Position numbers and translations under genes: made by a program. A stretch of 64,000 bases of DNA from Paraburkholderia lycopersici (lineage in GTDB: Bacteria > Pseudomonadota > Gammaproteobacteria > Burkholderiales > Burkholderiaceae): NCBI RefSeq assembly GCF_900096975.1, contig NZ_FMYQ01000022.1:62001-126000 (forward strand), in the 5' to 3' direction. Position 1 is the stretch's first letter. The number at the start of each line of letters is the position of its first letter. Positions 34,001-42,503 of this stretch are shown here, piece after piece. Under the pieces are notes generated by a model. The model was not told the origin of the DNA. It did not search any database and saw only the letters and a list, made by a program, of their open reading frames with translations.

Positions 34001-35283
34001 GACGGCCGCGTGAGGCCATATTCGAGGAAGATCTTCTTCTCGAACAGATCGCGCAGGAATGCCGGCTGCAGCATGAGGTCGTTGATCTGGCCGCCAGGTT
34101 CGCGCCGGCCCGCGCCCATATCCGCATCAGCCAGGCGGTCCGGGTTGTCCGCTGCATTGCGCGGCTCACTCGCGGCATATTCACTCGCGGCATATGGCGC
34201 GAGCGCGTCGTGCGTCTCACCGGGCGGCGCTTCTAGCGCAGGCAATCCGCCGTCCGCCGCCGTCTGCCCGGCGGCCTGCGCGACGCTCCACTGGGCGAAC
34301 TCGCTCGCGTCGCCAGTGAGGTAGATGCCGCGGAAGAAGAACGGCTCGTGGTACGCGCTCGCGCGCAGCAGCTCGTCGACATAGAGCTGGAGCTGCGCGC
34401 GCATGGCGTCGATGCGCGAAGGCAGTTGCAGGAACTGGCGTGCGTCGAGGTGTGCGGAATCGAGCGCGAACAGTTCGGCGCTCGCGTCCGATACCGAACG
34501 CATGATGCTGTTCATCGCCGTGTCGACCCAACCGGGCTGGTAGGTGGTCGAAAGATCGTACGGCGAGGACCAGCCGAGCATGCTCGCGCGCAGCGGCTCA
34601 GGCAGCGCGCGCGCGAAGGTCGCGAAGCCCGGTAGCGCCTCGCAGCCAGTCACGACCACGTACACGGCGAAGCGCATGGCGAAACGGTTCTGCGCGAGCC
34701 ACAGGCGGCGGTGCGCGAGCTTTGCGTGGCGCACGAGTTCGAGGCGTGCGTCGGTGTCGTCGGCGAGTAGCGTGGCCGCCGGCACCGTGATGACCACTGA
34801 GTCGAACGGACGCTGCTGGCGATAGTTGCGGCACAGGCTCAGGAATTCATCCCACGGCTTGCCGTCGCCGTCATCGTCGGGCGAGCCAAGATACGCCGCC
34901 TTGATGTCCACGACGATGCCGCGATCGAAGAAGTGCCACGAAATACCCTGCGTGGCCGCGGGGCTCGCCGCATCGGCGCCAAGCACGCTCGCCACGCCCG
35001 CCTGGGCGATCGGCAGCGGACGCGGATCGTCGCCCTCGTTGAGGATCATGATCCACGGAATGTTGTAGCGCTCGGCGCGCGAGGCAATGTTGCCTTCGAT
35101 GAGCTCGACGGCCTGGCGGAACGCGCTACGCAGCGAGTCCGAGCGCAGGCGCACGATCTTGCGCTCGGCCGCCGGCTTCGCGTGCGAGCCGTGCAGCGCG
35201 AAGTAGATCACGGCGCCGAGCACGGCACACGCGACGAGCGTGAGCACCGCGATGGAAAGCAGGAACAGGTTGCTCGTCAGCAT
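31066..35283 (-). CDS. tssM: T6SS inner-membrane protein TssM (IcmF)
   Basis: A 1405-residue IcmF-type protein of the TssJLM membrane complex spanning to the outer-membrane lipoprotein. Transmembrane helices are at residues about 4-30 (LFLLSIAVLTLVACAVLGAV) and about 440-460 (WGGIALLGGWGLGLVVATVQ), with a large periplasmic region after them. The C-terminal domain contains DFGTPVSLVLRFAKDSPLAA and RMLTWQFSDPWALITFINRQ. Where many TssM proteins have a Walker A loop the sequence reads PWIMILNEGDDPRPLP, without G-x-x-G-x-G-K-T, so ATP binding is unlikely. The ATG at 35283 follows GGGGG. Confidence 0.92.
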   Translation of the reverse strand: MLTSNLFLLSIAVLTLVACAVLGAVIYFALHGSHAKPAAERKIVRLRSDSLRSAFRQAVELIEGNIASRAERYNIPWIMILNEGDDPRPLPIAQAGVASVLGADAASPAATQGISWHFFDRGIVVDIKAAYLGSPDDDGDGKPWDEFLSLCRNYRQQRPFDSVVITVPAATLLADDTDARLELVRHAKLAHRRLWLAQNRFAMRFAVYVVVTGCEALPGFATFARALPEPLRASMLGWSSPYDLSTTYQPGWVDTAMNSIMRSVSDASAELFALDSAHLDARQFLQLPSRIDAMRAQLQLYVDELLRASAYHEPFFFRGIYLTGDASEFAQWSVAQAAGQTAADGGLPALEAPPGETHDALAPYAASEYAASEPRNAADNPDRLADADMGAGRREPGGQINDLMLQPAFLRDLFEKKIFLEYGLTRPSRSQHLARPVLNRALRWGGIALLGGWGLGLVVATVQLSHRNDELVAALGSLHRDSAERANAAQQGQDLPADWYRRKALALIAMNQNLRTSSGWTIFMPGSWGFVDDLNARVRERFEREFGEIAVAALEREMYAHVSQLTGVGRDPSSGQLIIGDDCTAPGAGRIGAPLGLAVDDLPQMRALQLYVNNVDQLDAALQALQRLQQPASDNADSLRLVVRYALGADLQGSVAGSVPYFYRDQDGRSMTGNGSAGVNLAAVQQALRCTLDKGAQQLDAAMFTGNPLLVAERAISDHLGSLTVADSGAGDFTKVTDGYRAVVAGIDTQRDLLASGKGGWIHQAQFTPGPTYDRTLARVAQNRLLGVDLATRIRQRDDTAFQAFRSEFALRFGGADSGIVWLDKDARYSISPGRAALRDGLSGLLSQPFMVAPRNRELPTLTDGSTIVWDRSQLDQALALGDVRKRFLAEGLANLPAAARPGIETALDLQFARLILDQTAAAANVTTAPVDLDSAAFEAARARLARIEALLAELRASAQLEDLDTLVSNDAMAHLRRVDDALTQSELYATRQDVGADSAHNSRSPILAAFGVADAAGLAPYLDQQSSRALMLGKQASVYLAALDPVDAASPLAQRWQAIDRDLERYRLKNPNSSLLRLEQFALSVAADPGPAGCMSRFTARPATNGGDDYFATLHARLYDRLLARCSQGYVFDLRQQWGIFATAFNESVAGRMPFDNGDILRVATRNSSMPGVADFGDLGQVLKRYEPVSETFHASGTGASSAMTNYKVRQFIENFDQVKTLLAPLYPSDDGAASGYDVNVEFRANRNAEVAANQIIDWTLTIGSQSLSMNEAPHALHWDFGTPVSLVLRFAKDSPLAASADPQQRAYSTDGRMLTWQFSDPWALITFINRQRVADASGRGERASQLLKIEFPLSAANPANLSLLPKQAYGRVYVRIALMPAGKKTPLPWPGSFPVRAPEWSAL

Positions 35284-35350
35284 GAACGCGCCCCCGGGAA
35301 AAACAGGCTCGACGGCGTCATTGCACGCTCGCACATCACACGGTTCGGAA

Positions 35351-36103
35351 TCATCGGCTCACCCCCGTCACGGGGTCGGCATGCAGGGCTTCGCGCACCG
35401 GCCACGACTGCCACAGCCAGAGCAGCTCGGAAATCGCCAGCAGCGACACGGCGGCCAGCATGAAAATCACCGCCCAGCGGCTCACGGTCGGCAGCTTGCG
35501 CGGCGCGACATGTGAGAGCGTGTTGCCATAGGCCGCCTCGGAAAGCACGCGATCGCGCCCGCCCAGATCGGCGCGGCGCTGATAGACGAACTCGTAGAGC
35601 TCCTCGCGGTAGCTGCGCAGACGCTCGGCGGCGGCGGTGCCGCGAAAGCGCCCCTGGAAGCCCATGGCGAGCGAGAACAGATAAAGGCGCGCGATGCTGC
35701 GGCGAGAAGCCTCGCGCTCGGACAGCAGTTGCTCGATGCGGCGGAATACGAGGTCGCCCGCCACGTTGGTCCGGAATAGCGTCGATTCGAGCAGATACGC
35801 GGTCCAGCGCTCGCGTCCGGCCCAGGGCGTGTTCAGCAGGATTTCGTCGGCGAGCACGGCCTTCAGGTAGCGCGCGTCCGCGACGATCTCCATTTCGAAG
35901 CGCGTGCTGTCACGCCGCGATTGCAGCGTCTGGATCTCCAGCAGGTTCAGCAGATGACGGCTCAGGCCCTGCGCGGCGAGATCCGGATCTGCGTCAGGCA
36001 GCTCGGAAAAGCGCGCCTGAGCCATCATTAGCTCATCCAGGAAGGTGCGGAACTGCTCCGTCACGAGATCGTCTTCTTCGGGTTCTGGTCGGATGCGTGC
36101 CAT
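35351..36103 (-). CDS. tssL: T6SS inner-membrane protein TssL (DotU/IcmH)
   Basis: A 250-residue TssL. The cytoplasmic DotU domain carries RYLKAVLADEILLNTPWAGR, YLLESTLFRTNVAGDLVFRR and FSLAMGFQGRFRG. One C-terminal transmembrane helix (WAVIFMLAAVSLLAISELLW, about 210-230) anchors it. No OmpA-like peptidoglycan-binding extension is present, so cell-wall anchoring must come from another protein. It lies between tssK (94 nt upstream) and tssM (67 nt downstream). It couples the baseplate to TssM. Confidence 0.93.
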   Translation of the reverse strand: MARIRPEPEEDDLVTEQFRTFLDELMMAQARFSELPDADPDLAAQGLSRHLLNLLEIQTLQSRRDSTRFEMEIVADARYLKAVLADEILLNTPWAGRERWTAYLLESTLFRTNVAGDLVFRRIEQLLSEREASRRSIARLYLFSLAMGFQGRFRGTAAAERLRSYREELYEFVYQRRADLGGRDRVLSEAAYGNTLSHVAPRKLPTVSRWAVIFMLAAVSLLAISELLWLWQSWPVREALHADPVTGVSR

Positions 36104-36197
36104 GCTCAGCGTGCCTTCGCGCTTGTCGTCATTGATAACGTCTTCTCTGCTTTTATCGTTGCCCGGTGTGACGGGGTTCTCGCCGTCGTCGCTCGCG

Positions 36198-37532
36198 TCA
36201 TCCCTTTACGAACAGCAGCATTTCCTGCGGCCGCTGCGCGCTCGCCCCTTCGTTAGGATTACCGATCACGAGCATTTCGCTCGCGAGAACGAGCGCGGAC
36301 TCCGCGGTGACCTCGAACAGCAGATAGCCTGAGCCCGAACGCAAGCCGAGATCTTCGGCATAGTCGATGCCGCGCCGCTGCGCGCCCAGCACCCGGCGGC
36401 TGCGCAGCGAGGCGTAGACCGACTGCGAGCCGATTACCGCGCCGTCCATCCACGCGAGCAGGTCGCGATCGGACTGACCGCGCAGGCCCACGACGAGCCG
36501 CTCGCCGATCCAGTCCGGATGCAGGGTGATTTCGAACGCGCCGTGGCGGAATTCGAACTTTTGCTCGCGATACTCCTCGTTCACCTCTGACATCGACTCC
36601 CGCAGCGAGCGCAGCAGCGGCGTGAACACCGAAAGCGGTTCGCCGTGATCGTAGTCGGGGGGCACGGGCGGCAGGCCACCCGGCTTGAGCATGGCCAGCG
36701 CTCCGTTGAGTGAGGCCAGCGCGTGATACAGCGCGAGCGGATGCAGATGCGGCGTGCGCAGCACTGCTTCGGCAAGCGGCAGCGTGCTCAGCAGGCTGCG
36801 CAAGCGGTCTTTCAGTTCGAGCTGCGTGAGGCGATCGTCTACCCGCGAAGAGGGATTCGCCGTCTGTCGCGCGACGAATGCCGCCTTGCCGCGCAACTGC
36901 CCCAGCAGGGAAGCCACGCTCGTCCACAGCGGATTGTCACGGGCCACTTCGAGCAGCGGCGGCTGATGTTCGCCGAGGCGCACCACTTCGTTATCCTTGT
37001 AGAGCGAGCCGAGCCGCAGCCATACGTGCGTTGCCGGCGGCACCTCGCCCGCCGCCAGCGCGAGGTTCGGCACGAGGCGGGGAATGTCGGCCGGCGGCGC
37101 GTCGGACACCAGGTCCTCGACGGGCGCCGCCGAGGTCGAGCGAAAGCGCCTGACCTGCGCCGCGCGCCGCATCGTCGAGGCGCCGGGCAGTACGAGATAG
37201 AAGTCGATCGCGCCATTTGAAAGCGCCTCGGCGAACGGCTCCAGCGACAGTTCCAGCCGCTCCGCTCCAGCAGCCTGCACGTGGTAGGTGACGGCCGTGC
37301 CGTCGGGCAGGATCGCGTCGAGTTCCAGCACGCGCAGCAAGCCCGCGGGCAGAAGCCCGTTATCGAACACGAGGCGCCGCACACCCCAGCTGAACGGCGC
37401 TGCCGCGAGCGTCTGCCAGGCTACGAGCGCATCGTTGCGCGAGGCCATCTGCTGAAAATGCTGCGGCGAGAGCAACATGCCCTCGAACCACTCGATACGC
37501 TCGGGCACTGCCATGTTGCGGTCATGCATCAT
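36198..37532 (-). CDS. tssK: T6SS baseplate protein TssK
   Basis: A 444-residue TssK, the trimeric adaptor between baseplate and membrane complex. Family marks are PERIEWFEGMLLSPQHFQQM at the N-terminus, RLPP-like AVLRTPHLHPLALYHALASL in the middle, and FEFRHGAFEITLHPDWIGER, GYLLFEVTAE toward the C-terminal head. The start at 37532 overlaps the tssJ stop by 4 nt (ATGA); an internal ATG at 37514 is also possible. Length is normal. Confidence 0.93.
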   Translation of the reverse strand: MMHDRNMAVPERIEWFEGMLLSPQHFQQMASRNDALVAWQTLAAAPFSWGVRRLVFDNGLLPAGLLRVLELDAILPDGTAVTYHVQAAGAERLELSLEPFAEALSNGAIDFYLVLPGASTMRRAAQVRRFRSTSAAPVEDLVSDAPPADIPRLVPNLALAAGEVPPATHVWLRLGSLYKDNEVVRLGEHQPPLLEVARDNPLWTSVASLLGQLRGKAAFVARQTANPSSRVDDRLTQLELKDRLRSLLSTLPLAEAVLRTPHLHPLALYHALASLNGALAMLKPGGLPPVPPDYDHGEPLSVFTPLLRSLRESMSEVNEEYREQKFEFRHGAFEITLHPDWIGERLVVGLRGQSDRDLLAWMDGAVIGSQSVYASLRSRRVLGAQRRGIDYAEDLGLRSGSGYLLFEVTAESALVLASEMLVIGNPNEGASAQRPQEMLLFVKG

Positions 37533-38029
37533 TTCGATTCCACGACGGTAAGGTTGTTGCTGTCCAGCTGCACCACCATGTGGCCGCTGAAGTGCTCGAT
37601 CCGTGCGCGATGCGCGCCCGGGTCCTGATAGTTGGCGAACACGAACGCACCGGCCACGCGCGCGCCCGCGAATACGTCGCCGCTCACGTCCATATGCTGG
37701 CTGGGTACGATCTCCCAACTGCGGTAGCGCAGATCCTTCGGATACGTGTTCACGAGGTCGTCGCGCGCCGTGAACCATTTCGACGCCGGCATTTCGGCCA
37801 GGCGCGCCAGCATCGCCGGGTCGCTCACGAGTACAACGTCCACGGCAACGGGGCTGTTGTTGTTGGCGTCGTCGCTGGCGGTGAAGGTCACTTCCGACCA
37901 CTTCGCCTTCTCGCCGCTCAACCCGAGCATGCTGCAGCCGCCCAGCGCGAGCGCAACGCCCGAAGCCGCCAGTAGCGCGGCCGCGCCGCGCGCGAGCCGT
38001 GCTCGCAAACGCAATCCCACCGTCTTCAT
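37529..38029 (-). CDS. tssJ: T6SS outer-membrane lipoprotein TssJ
   Basis: A 166-residue lipoprotein. The signal peptide ends in the lipobox LALGGC (Cys32). The mature transthyretin-like domain has the TssJ features NNNSPVAVDVVLVSDPAMLA, YPKDLRYRSWEIVPSQHM and FANYQDPGAHRARIEHFSG. It anchors TssM at the outer membrane. Its ATG at 38029 overlaps the stop of the upstream dicarboxylate symporter gene (ATGA). Translation of this core T6SS part is thus tied to the metabolic genes embedded in the cluster. Confidence 0.92.
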   Translation of the reverse strand: MKTVGLRLRARLARGAAALLAASGVALALGGCSMLGLSGEKAKWSEVTFTASDDANNNSPVAVDVVLVSDPAMLARLAEMPASKWFTARDDLVNTYPKDLRYRSWEIVPSQHMDVSGDVFAGARVAGAFVFANYQDPGAHRARIEHFSGHMVVQLDSNNLTVVESK

Positions 38030-39450
38030 CTCGCTCCCACTCCAATTCCCATCAGCAATATCAGAGACGCCACCATCACCGCGCAGCCCGCCGCCAGTGC
38101 GAGTTGCCCGCGCGTGAACGTGAAACGCAGCACGGGACTCAAGCCGGCAGCGCCGCCTTGCAGCTCCACGGCCGCCTGGCGTTCGGAAGGCAGTCCTGCA
38201 GACACCAGTGCGATCACCGTGCAAACCGAAAGCAGGCTCAGCACGTTGCGCGGCCCTTCGCAAATCAGATCGACCGAGACGAACAGCACGCCCGCGGCCT
38301 CCGCTGGCAGATGCAGCATCGACAGCACGAATCCCGTGTAACCCACGGCCGCCACACCGCTTTGCCCCGCCGAAACGATGGCCGCCACGACCGACGCGGC
38401 GCACACGAGCGCGATCTCGCCCGCTCCGAGCGGCCGCTCGTAGAGATTGGCGACGAACACGGTCGCCAGCGTGTAATAGAGCGCCGAGCCCGCGCGCACG
38501 AACACCGAGCCGAACGGCACCACGAGTTCGACCACGCCGCGGCTGAAACCGAGGCGCTCGCTCATCGCCTCGATCGTGTGCGGAATCGGTGCGGTCGCGC
38601 TGCCCGAGGTCAGGCCGATCAGCAGCGGCGCTTTCAGACCGCTCACCACCTGAAAAAACGGCTGCCCGGCGCGCGCCGCGATGGTGGCGATCGCGAGGAT
38701 CGCGAGCACGAAAGCCGCGAATGCGAAGCACAAGAGGAAGCTGCTCATCGCTTCGAGCGTCACGCTCTGCGTGTGGGACGCAAGATGCGCGGCCACGCCG
38801 AACACCAGCACGGGAATGAGCAGGTTCGCGTGCGCGATGATGGTTTCGAGCGCGCGGTACACGCCTTCGAACACGTTGCTCAGCATGCGCGTCTGCTCGC
38901 GCGAGAGCGCGGCGAACGCGAGACCGAACAGGATCGTGCCGGTCAGGATCCCGAGCGAACGGCCCTGCGCCAGCACGCGATAAAAGTTGTCCGGGAAAAT
39001 ATCGTCCACGCCGATGAGGCCAGCACCGGTGCTCGCGCGCTTGGCGCCGTGGTCGAACAGCGCGACGCGCACCTCGTCCGCGCTCGCACTTTTGAGCACG
39101 AGTTCTCCGAGATGCGCATGCGCCTCGGCGGAAAGATGCTGACCGGGCATGGCGAGCACGCCGATCAGCGTGCCGCCAATGCCGCTCAGCACCACGAGTG
39201 CGAGCGCGAGCAGCATGATGGTGCCCACGCGCGTGCGCGGACGCGGCAGCGCGATCACCTGGCGCAGCCCGAAGAACGTCGCGACGACGAGCAGCGGAAT
39301 CGCCGCCATGTTCACGACCGAGAGATACAGTTGCCCGACGAAGTACGCGGCGGCGGCCGCCGGCTCGGCGAACAGGCCGCACAGACCGCCCACCGCGAGG
39401 CAGAGGATCAGCCCGAGCGTGCTCTGCGAGAGCATATGCAGCGCTTTCAT
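38026..39450 (-). CDS. Dicarboxylate/amino acid:cation symporter (DAACS), first copy
   Basis: A 474-residue multi-spanning membrane protein of the DAACS/SDF family (GltP/DctA-like). The C-terminal transport core is visible: FGLAFAALSREQTRMLSNVF, FLLCFAFAAFVLAILAIATI, then the hairpin LLIGLTSGSATAPIPHTIEA with S-A-T-A in place of the usual S-S-S-T, and GSALYYTLATVFVANLYERP. It should import Asp, Glu or a C4-dicarboxylate with H+ or Na+. The start at 39450 overlaps the racemase stop (ATGA), and its own stop overlaps tssJ. It is longer than typical because of an inserted loop (about 120-165). Confidence 0.8.
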   Translation of the reverse strand: MKALHMLSQSTLGLILCLAVGGLCGLFAEPAAAAAYFVGQLYLSVVNMAAIPLLVVATFFGLRQVIALPRPRTRVGTIMLLALALVVLSGIGGTLIGVLAMPGQHLSAEAHAHLGELVLKSASADEVRVALFDHGAKRASTGAGLIGVDDIFPDNFYRVLAQGRSLGILTGTILFGLAFAALSREQTRMLSNVFEGVYRALETIIAHANLLIPVLVFGVAAHLASHTQSVTLEAMSSFLLCFAFAAFVLAILAIATIAARAGQPFFQVVSGLKAPLLIGLTSGSATAPIPHTIEAMSERLGFSRGVVELVVPFGSVFVRAGSALYYTLATVFVANLYERPLGAGEIALVCAASVVAAIVSAGQSGVAAVGYTGFVLSMLHLPAEAAGVLFVSVDLICEGPRNVLSLLSVCTVIALVSAGLPSERQAAVELQGGAAGLSPVLRFTFTRGQLALAAGCAVMVASLILLMGIGVGAR

Positions 39451-40148
39451 GCTGGATGATTCCACCCACGCTCGCATGCGTATTTCACCGTGGCGCGCGC
39501 GAGTTCGAGCGAGCTATCGATGAGCATGATCGGCGGCGACGCGATGCACTGCGCCGCCAGCGGAATCTCGGTGCAAGCCATCAGCGCCGTACCCACACCC
39601 TGATTTGCGAGTGCCGTCAGCACATCCTGCAAGTGCGCGCTTGCTGCGCCGAGCTTGCCCGCCTTCACTTCGCGGATGCATGTTGCGACGCGTAACTGCA
39701 TCGTCTCGTCGGGTAGGACGGGCTCAATGTCGAGATCGGCGAGCGCCTGCTGGTAGAAGCCCGAGACGAGCGCGCCGCCAGTGGCGAGCAGCGCCGCGCG
39801 GCGCGCCGTGCGCGGCACGGCCGCCACGCACGTCTGCGCGATATGCAACACCGGCGCCTTGCTGCGCGCGCGCATCGGCTCGTACCAGTGATGTGCCGAG
39901 TTGCACGGAATCGCAATGAGGCCCACACCGTTCTGGTTCAACAGGTCGATACCGTCGAGCAGCGCCGGCAGCGGGTCCGCGCCGCCGTCGATGATCGCGC
40001 TCGAGCGGTCCTCGATGTGCGGCAGGTTCGCCACCAGCAGCGGCAGATGCTCCTGGTCGCTGTTTGCCTCCGTCAGACGCACGATCTTGTCCATGAAGTC
40101 GACGGTTGCAAGCGGCCCCATGCCGCCAAGAATGCCGATCATTGCCAT
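39447..40148 (-). CDS. Aspartate/glutamate racemase family protein
   Basis: A 233-residue cofactor-independent racemase. The N-terminus is MIGILGGMGPLATVDFMDKI. Both catalytic cysteines are present, in LIAIPCNSAHHWYEPM and GTALMACTEIPLAAQC. It interconverts L- and D-Asp or L- and D-Glu in the cytoplasm; which one cannot be told. No signal peptide. It lies between two DAACS transporter genes inside the T6SS cluster, 10 nt after one and overlapping the other. D-amino acids made here could enter peptidoglycan or be exported. T6SS-linked racemase use for cell-wall protection is known in Acinetobacter (RacK), but there for D-Lys. Confidence 0.88.
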   Translation of the reverse strand: MAMIGILGGMGPLATVDFMDKIVRLTEANSDQEHLPLLVANLPHIEDRSSAIIDGGADPLPALLDGIDLLNQNGVGLIAIPCNSAHHWYEPMRARSKAPVLHIAQTCVAAVPRTARRAALLATGGALVSGFYQQALADLDIEPVLPDETMQLRVATCIREVKAGKLGAASAHLQDVLTALANQGVGTALMACTEIPLAAQCIASPPIMLIDSSLELARATVKYACERGWNHPA

Positions 40149-40158
40149 CGGGGGGCTC

Positions 40159-41433
40159 CTAGATCTTCAGCGGACGCGGGCAGATTACGGAAACCGCCGC
40201 CGCATTGCCAATCACGAGTACGAGCGTGCGCAGCATGTCGCAGATCGGATCGACCGCGAGAAACAGGATGAACGCGGCCTCGAACGGCAGGCGCAGGTAC
40301 GCGCAGGTCATGCCCACGAGCGAAACGGTCACGAGACCCGTCATGCCCGCCGAGGCGAAGCCCGCGAGCACCGAAGCCAGCAGCACCGTCACCACTTCCA
40401 CCACGCCCAGCGAATGCCCATAGAGCTGCGCGATGAAGAGCGTCGCGCACACGTAGTACACCATCGGTCCCACGCGCAGGAGCGAAATCGTCAGCGGCAC
40501 GAGCAGTTCGACGCGCGAGCGCGCGAAGCCCAGGTCGTCCGCGAGACTCTCGATCATGCTCGGCATGCAGGCGGCGCTGTTGCGCGTGGCGAGCGCGAGC
40601 GCGAACGGTGCGCGCAGCGCGTCGAGGGTCTTGCCGAGACTGTGGCTCGACCGCTTCCAGATGATGACGGCCGCAAGCACCAGGAGCAGCGCCGAGGCAA
40701 CGAAGAACGCCAGCACGAACTGCAGCATCGCGTGCAGGGGGCCGACGCCCGACTTGCCGAGCTGGGCCGCGCTCATGCAGAAAAGAATGAGCGGCAGCGG
40801 GTAGCTAAGCCAGTGCATGAGCTTCTGGCACGCGTGATAGATGGTTTCGAGCGACTGGCTCAGGCCCACCGAGATGCGCTCCGGCACGCGGCCCACGGCC
40901 AGGCCAAACAGCAGCGCGAAGACGAGCGCTTTCAGGGCGTCGCCGTTTGCGAGCGCCGCGAAGATGTTGGTGGGAACGAGGTTCGCAAGCACGTCGGACA
41001 GACTGAGCGACTTCGCCGGCAGGTCTGCGCCATAGAGGTTCATGACCGTATCGCTCGACGAACTGTCGTTGCCGACCATCAGGCCGAACGTCTGCATTGT
41101 CGCCGTGGAGATGTTGGCGCCCGGATGCAGGACCAGCAGCACAACCGCGCCGACCACGGCGACCATTGCCGACGCGCCCAGGAACACCGAGACCACGCGC
41201 ATGAGCAGCCGTGACGTGCCGCCGTCGCGAAAGAGCCGCTGCAGGCTGAAGATCACCGCGGAAATCATGAACGGCAAGGTGGTCATCTTCAGCAGGTCGA
41301 CATAAATGTCGCCGATGAAGCCGAGCTTTAGCGCAAGCTCGGGCAGCAGCAGCCCAAACGCGCCGCCAAGCGCAAGACTGCCGATCACGACCCAGGGGTT
41401 GAGAACGAATGCGTAGATCCTGCTGGAATTCAT
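40159..41433 (-). CDS. Dicarboxylate/amino acid:cation symporter (DAACS), second copy
   Basis: A 424-residue DAACS transporter with eight or so membrane segments and two re-entrant hairpins. Features are LLPELALKLGFIGDIYVDLL, TTLPFMISAVIFSLQRLF, the hairpin region LALATRNSAACMPSMIESLA and TGLVTVSLVGMTCAYLRLPF, and the C-terminal AVDPICDMLRTLVLVIGNAA with the family's D-P-x-x-D/x-R-T signature. It is closer to canonical GltP than the first copy, which it only distantly resembles. It probably imports acidic amino acids for, or exchanges them with, the adjacent racemase. The ATG at 41433 is used; a start at 41448 lacks a ribosome site. Confidence 0.85.
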   Translation of the reverse strand: MNSSRIYAFVLNPWVVIGSLALGGAFGLLLPELALKLGFIGDIYVDLLKMTTLPFMISAVIFSLQRLFRDGGTSRLLMRVVSVFLGASAMVAVVGAVVLLVLHPGANISTATMQTFGLMVGNDSSSSDTVMNLYGADLPAKSLSLSDVLANLVPTNIFAALANGDALKALVFALLFGLAVGRVPERISVGLSQSLETIYHACQKLMHWLSYPLPLILFCMSAAQLGKSGVGPLHAMLQFVLAFFVASALLLVLAAVIIWKRSSHSLGKTLDALRAPFALALATRNSAACMPSMIESLADDLGFARSRVELLVPLTISLLRVGPMVYYVCATLFIAQLYGHSLGVVEVVTVLLASVLAGFASAGMTGLVTVSLVGMTCAYLRLPFEAAFILFLAVDPICDMLRTLVLVIGNAAAVSVICPRPLKI

Positions 41434-41479
41434 GGAGGTCTCTCTCATGCTATTGCGTGTTTTGCACACTGCTTTGCTA

Positions 41480-42490
41480 TTAGTGGTCTGCTGCCTGGAG
41501 CACCGCGCTCACGTCGAGCTTGACGCTGCGCTCGGAGAGGAACTGGTTGACGAACGAAAGCAGCGCCACGTCGTTCACATTCACGCCGATCGCGAGCGTG
41601 TCCTCCAGATCCTGGAGCGTCACGACACGCAGGCGCAGCGAAGCGGTCGGATCGGCCTTGAGCACGCGCTTGACTTCGAATTCGTCGCGATAGGCCGCCG
41701 TGATCTCGCCGGCGTTGAGCGCCTTGAGCACGTCATCCCAGGTCGGATAGCTGCGCACCTGCGCCCGCGGGAAATTGTTCACGACGTAGCCCGCATACGA
41801 CGAGTTCGCCACCACGCCAATAGTGCTGTCGAACGAGCGCACCACCTCCGGCACCGAGCGGCCGTGCGCGAGCTGCGCGAACTTCACGCGGTTGAGCAGC
41901 AGCGCGCGGTTCAGGCGCAGATAAGGCGAGCTGAACGCGATTACCGTCGCACGGGTGAGCGTGCGCGAAAGCTTGCTCACCGCGATGTCGGCCTGCCCGC
42001 GCGCGAGCAGGCTCACGACGTCGTCGAAGGTATGCGCGTCGCGGTTAAAGCGCACTTTCACGTGGAGCTTGTTCGCCATCTCGCGCGCGAGGTCGATGTC
42101 GAGACCTTCGAGCTTGCCGTTGCGTTCCTCGAAGAACGGCGGCTGATCCACGCTCAGCACCGCCACCACCAGTTCGCCGCGGCCGATGATCCGGGCGAAC
42201 TCGGGCGCGAGCAGGCGCCCATCGGGCATCTGCACGAGACCGGTCGAGGTGGTGACGGGCGCGCTTGCCGTAGTCGCGGTCGTGGCCGCTGCGGCGAGGG
42301 CGGCGGTGATTGCGGGCGCGCCGGCGCTGGCCGGCGTCGCGGCGGACGCACCGGCTGCGGAGGCCAGCGCCGCACCGGCTAGCGTCGCGCCGACCCACGC
42401 ACGCAGCCTGCGCCGCAAGCGGCCCATCAGGGGTGCGGCTCGCGAGCCGCACACGTCGTTGGATACAGAGGTGAACAAGGAAGACGACAT
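41480..42490 (-). CDS. Periplasmic solute-binding protein (family 3)
   Basis: A 336-residue type II periplasmic binding protein of the amino-acid (SBP_bac_3) family. The signal region is long (about 50 residues with LRAWVGATLAGAALASAAGA before cleavage) and is followed by an Ala/Thr-rich spacer. The core has IIGRGELVVAVLSVDQPPFF, KLEGLDIDLAREMANKLHVK, LLARGQADIAVSKLSRTLTR and AYRDEFEVKRVL. No ABC permease or ATPase gene accompanies it, so it may serve as a sensor or feed a distant transporter or the neighbouring symporters. It lies 46 nt upstream of the DAACS gene in the T6SS operon. Confidence 0.82.
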   Translation of the reverse strand: MSSSLFTSVSNDVCGSRAAPLMGRLRRRLRAWVGATLAGAALASAAGASAATPASAGAPAITAALAAAATTATTASAPVTTSTGLVQMPDGRLLAPEFARIIGRGELVVAVLSVDQPPFFEERNGKLEGLDIDLAREMANKLHVKVRFNRDAHTFDDVVSLLARGQADIAVSKLSRTLTRATVIAFSSPYLRLNRALLLNRVKFAQLAHGRSVPEVVRSFDSTIGVVANSSYAGYVVNNFPRAQVRSYPTWDDVLKALNAGEITAAYRDEFEVKRVLKADPTASLRLRVVTLQDLEDTLAIGVNVNDVALLSFVNQFLSERSVKLDVSAVLQAADH

Positions 42491-42503
42491 GGAATTACCG
42501 GTC

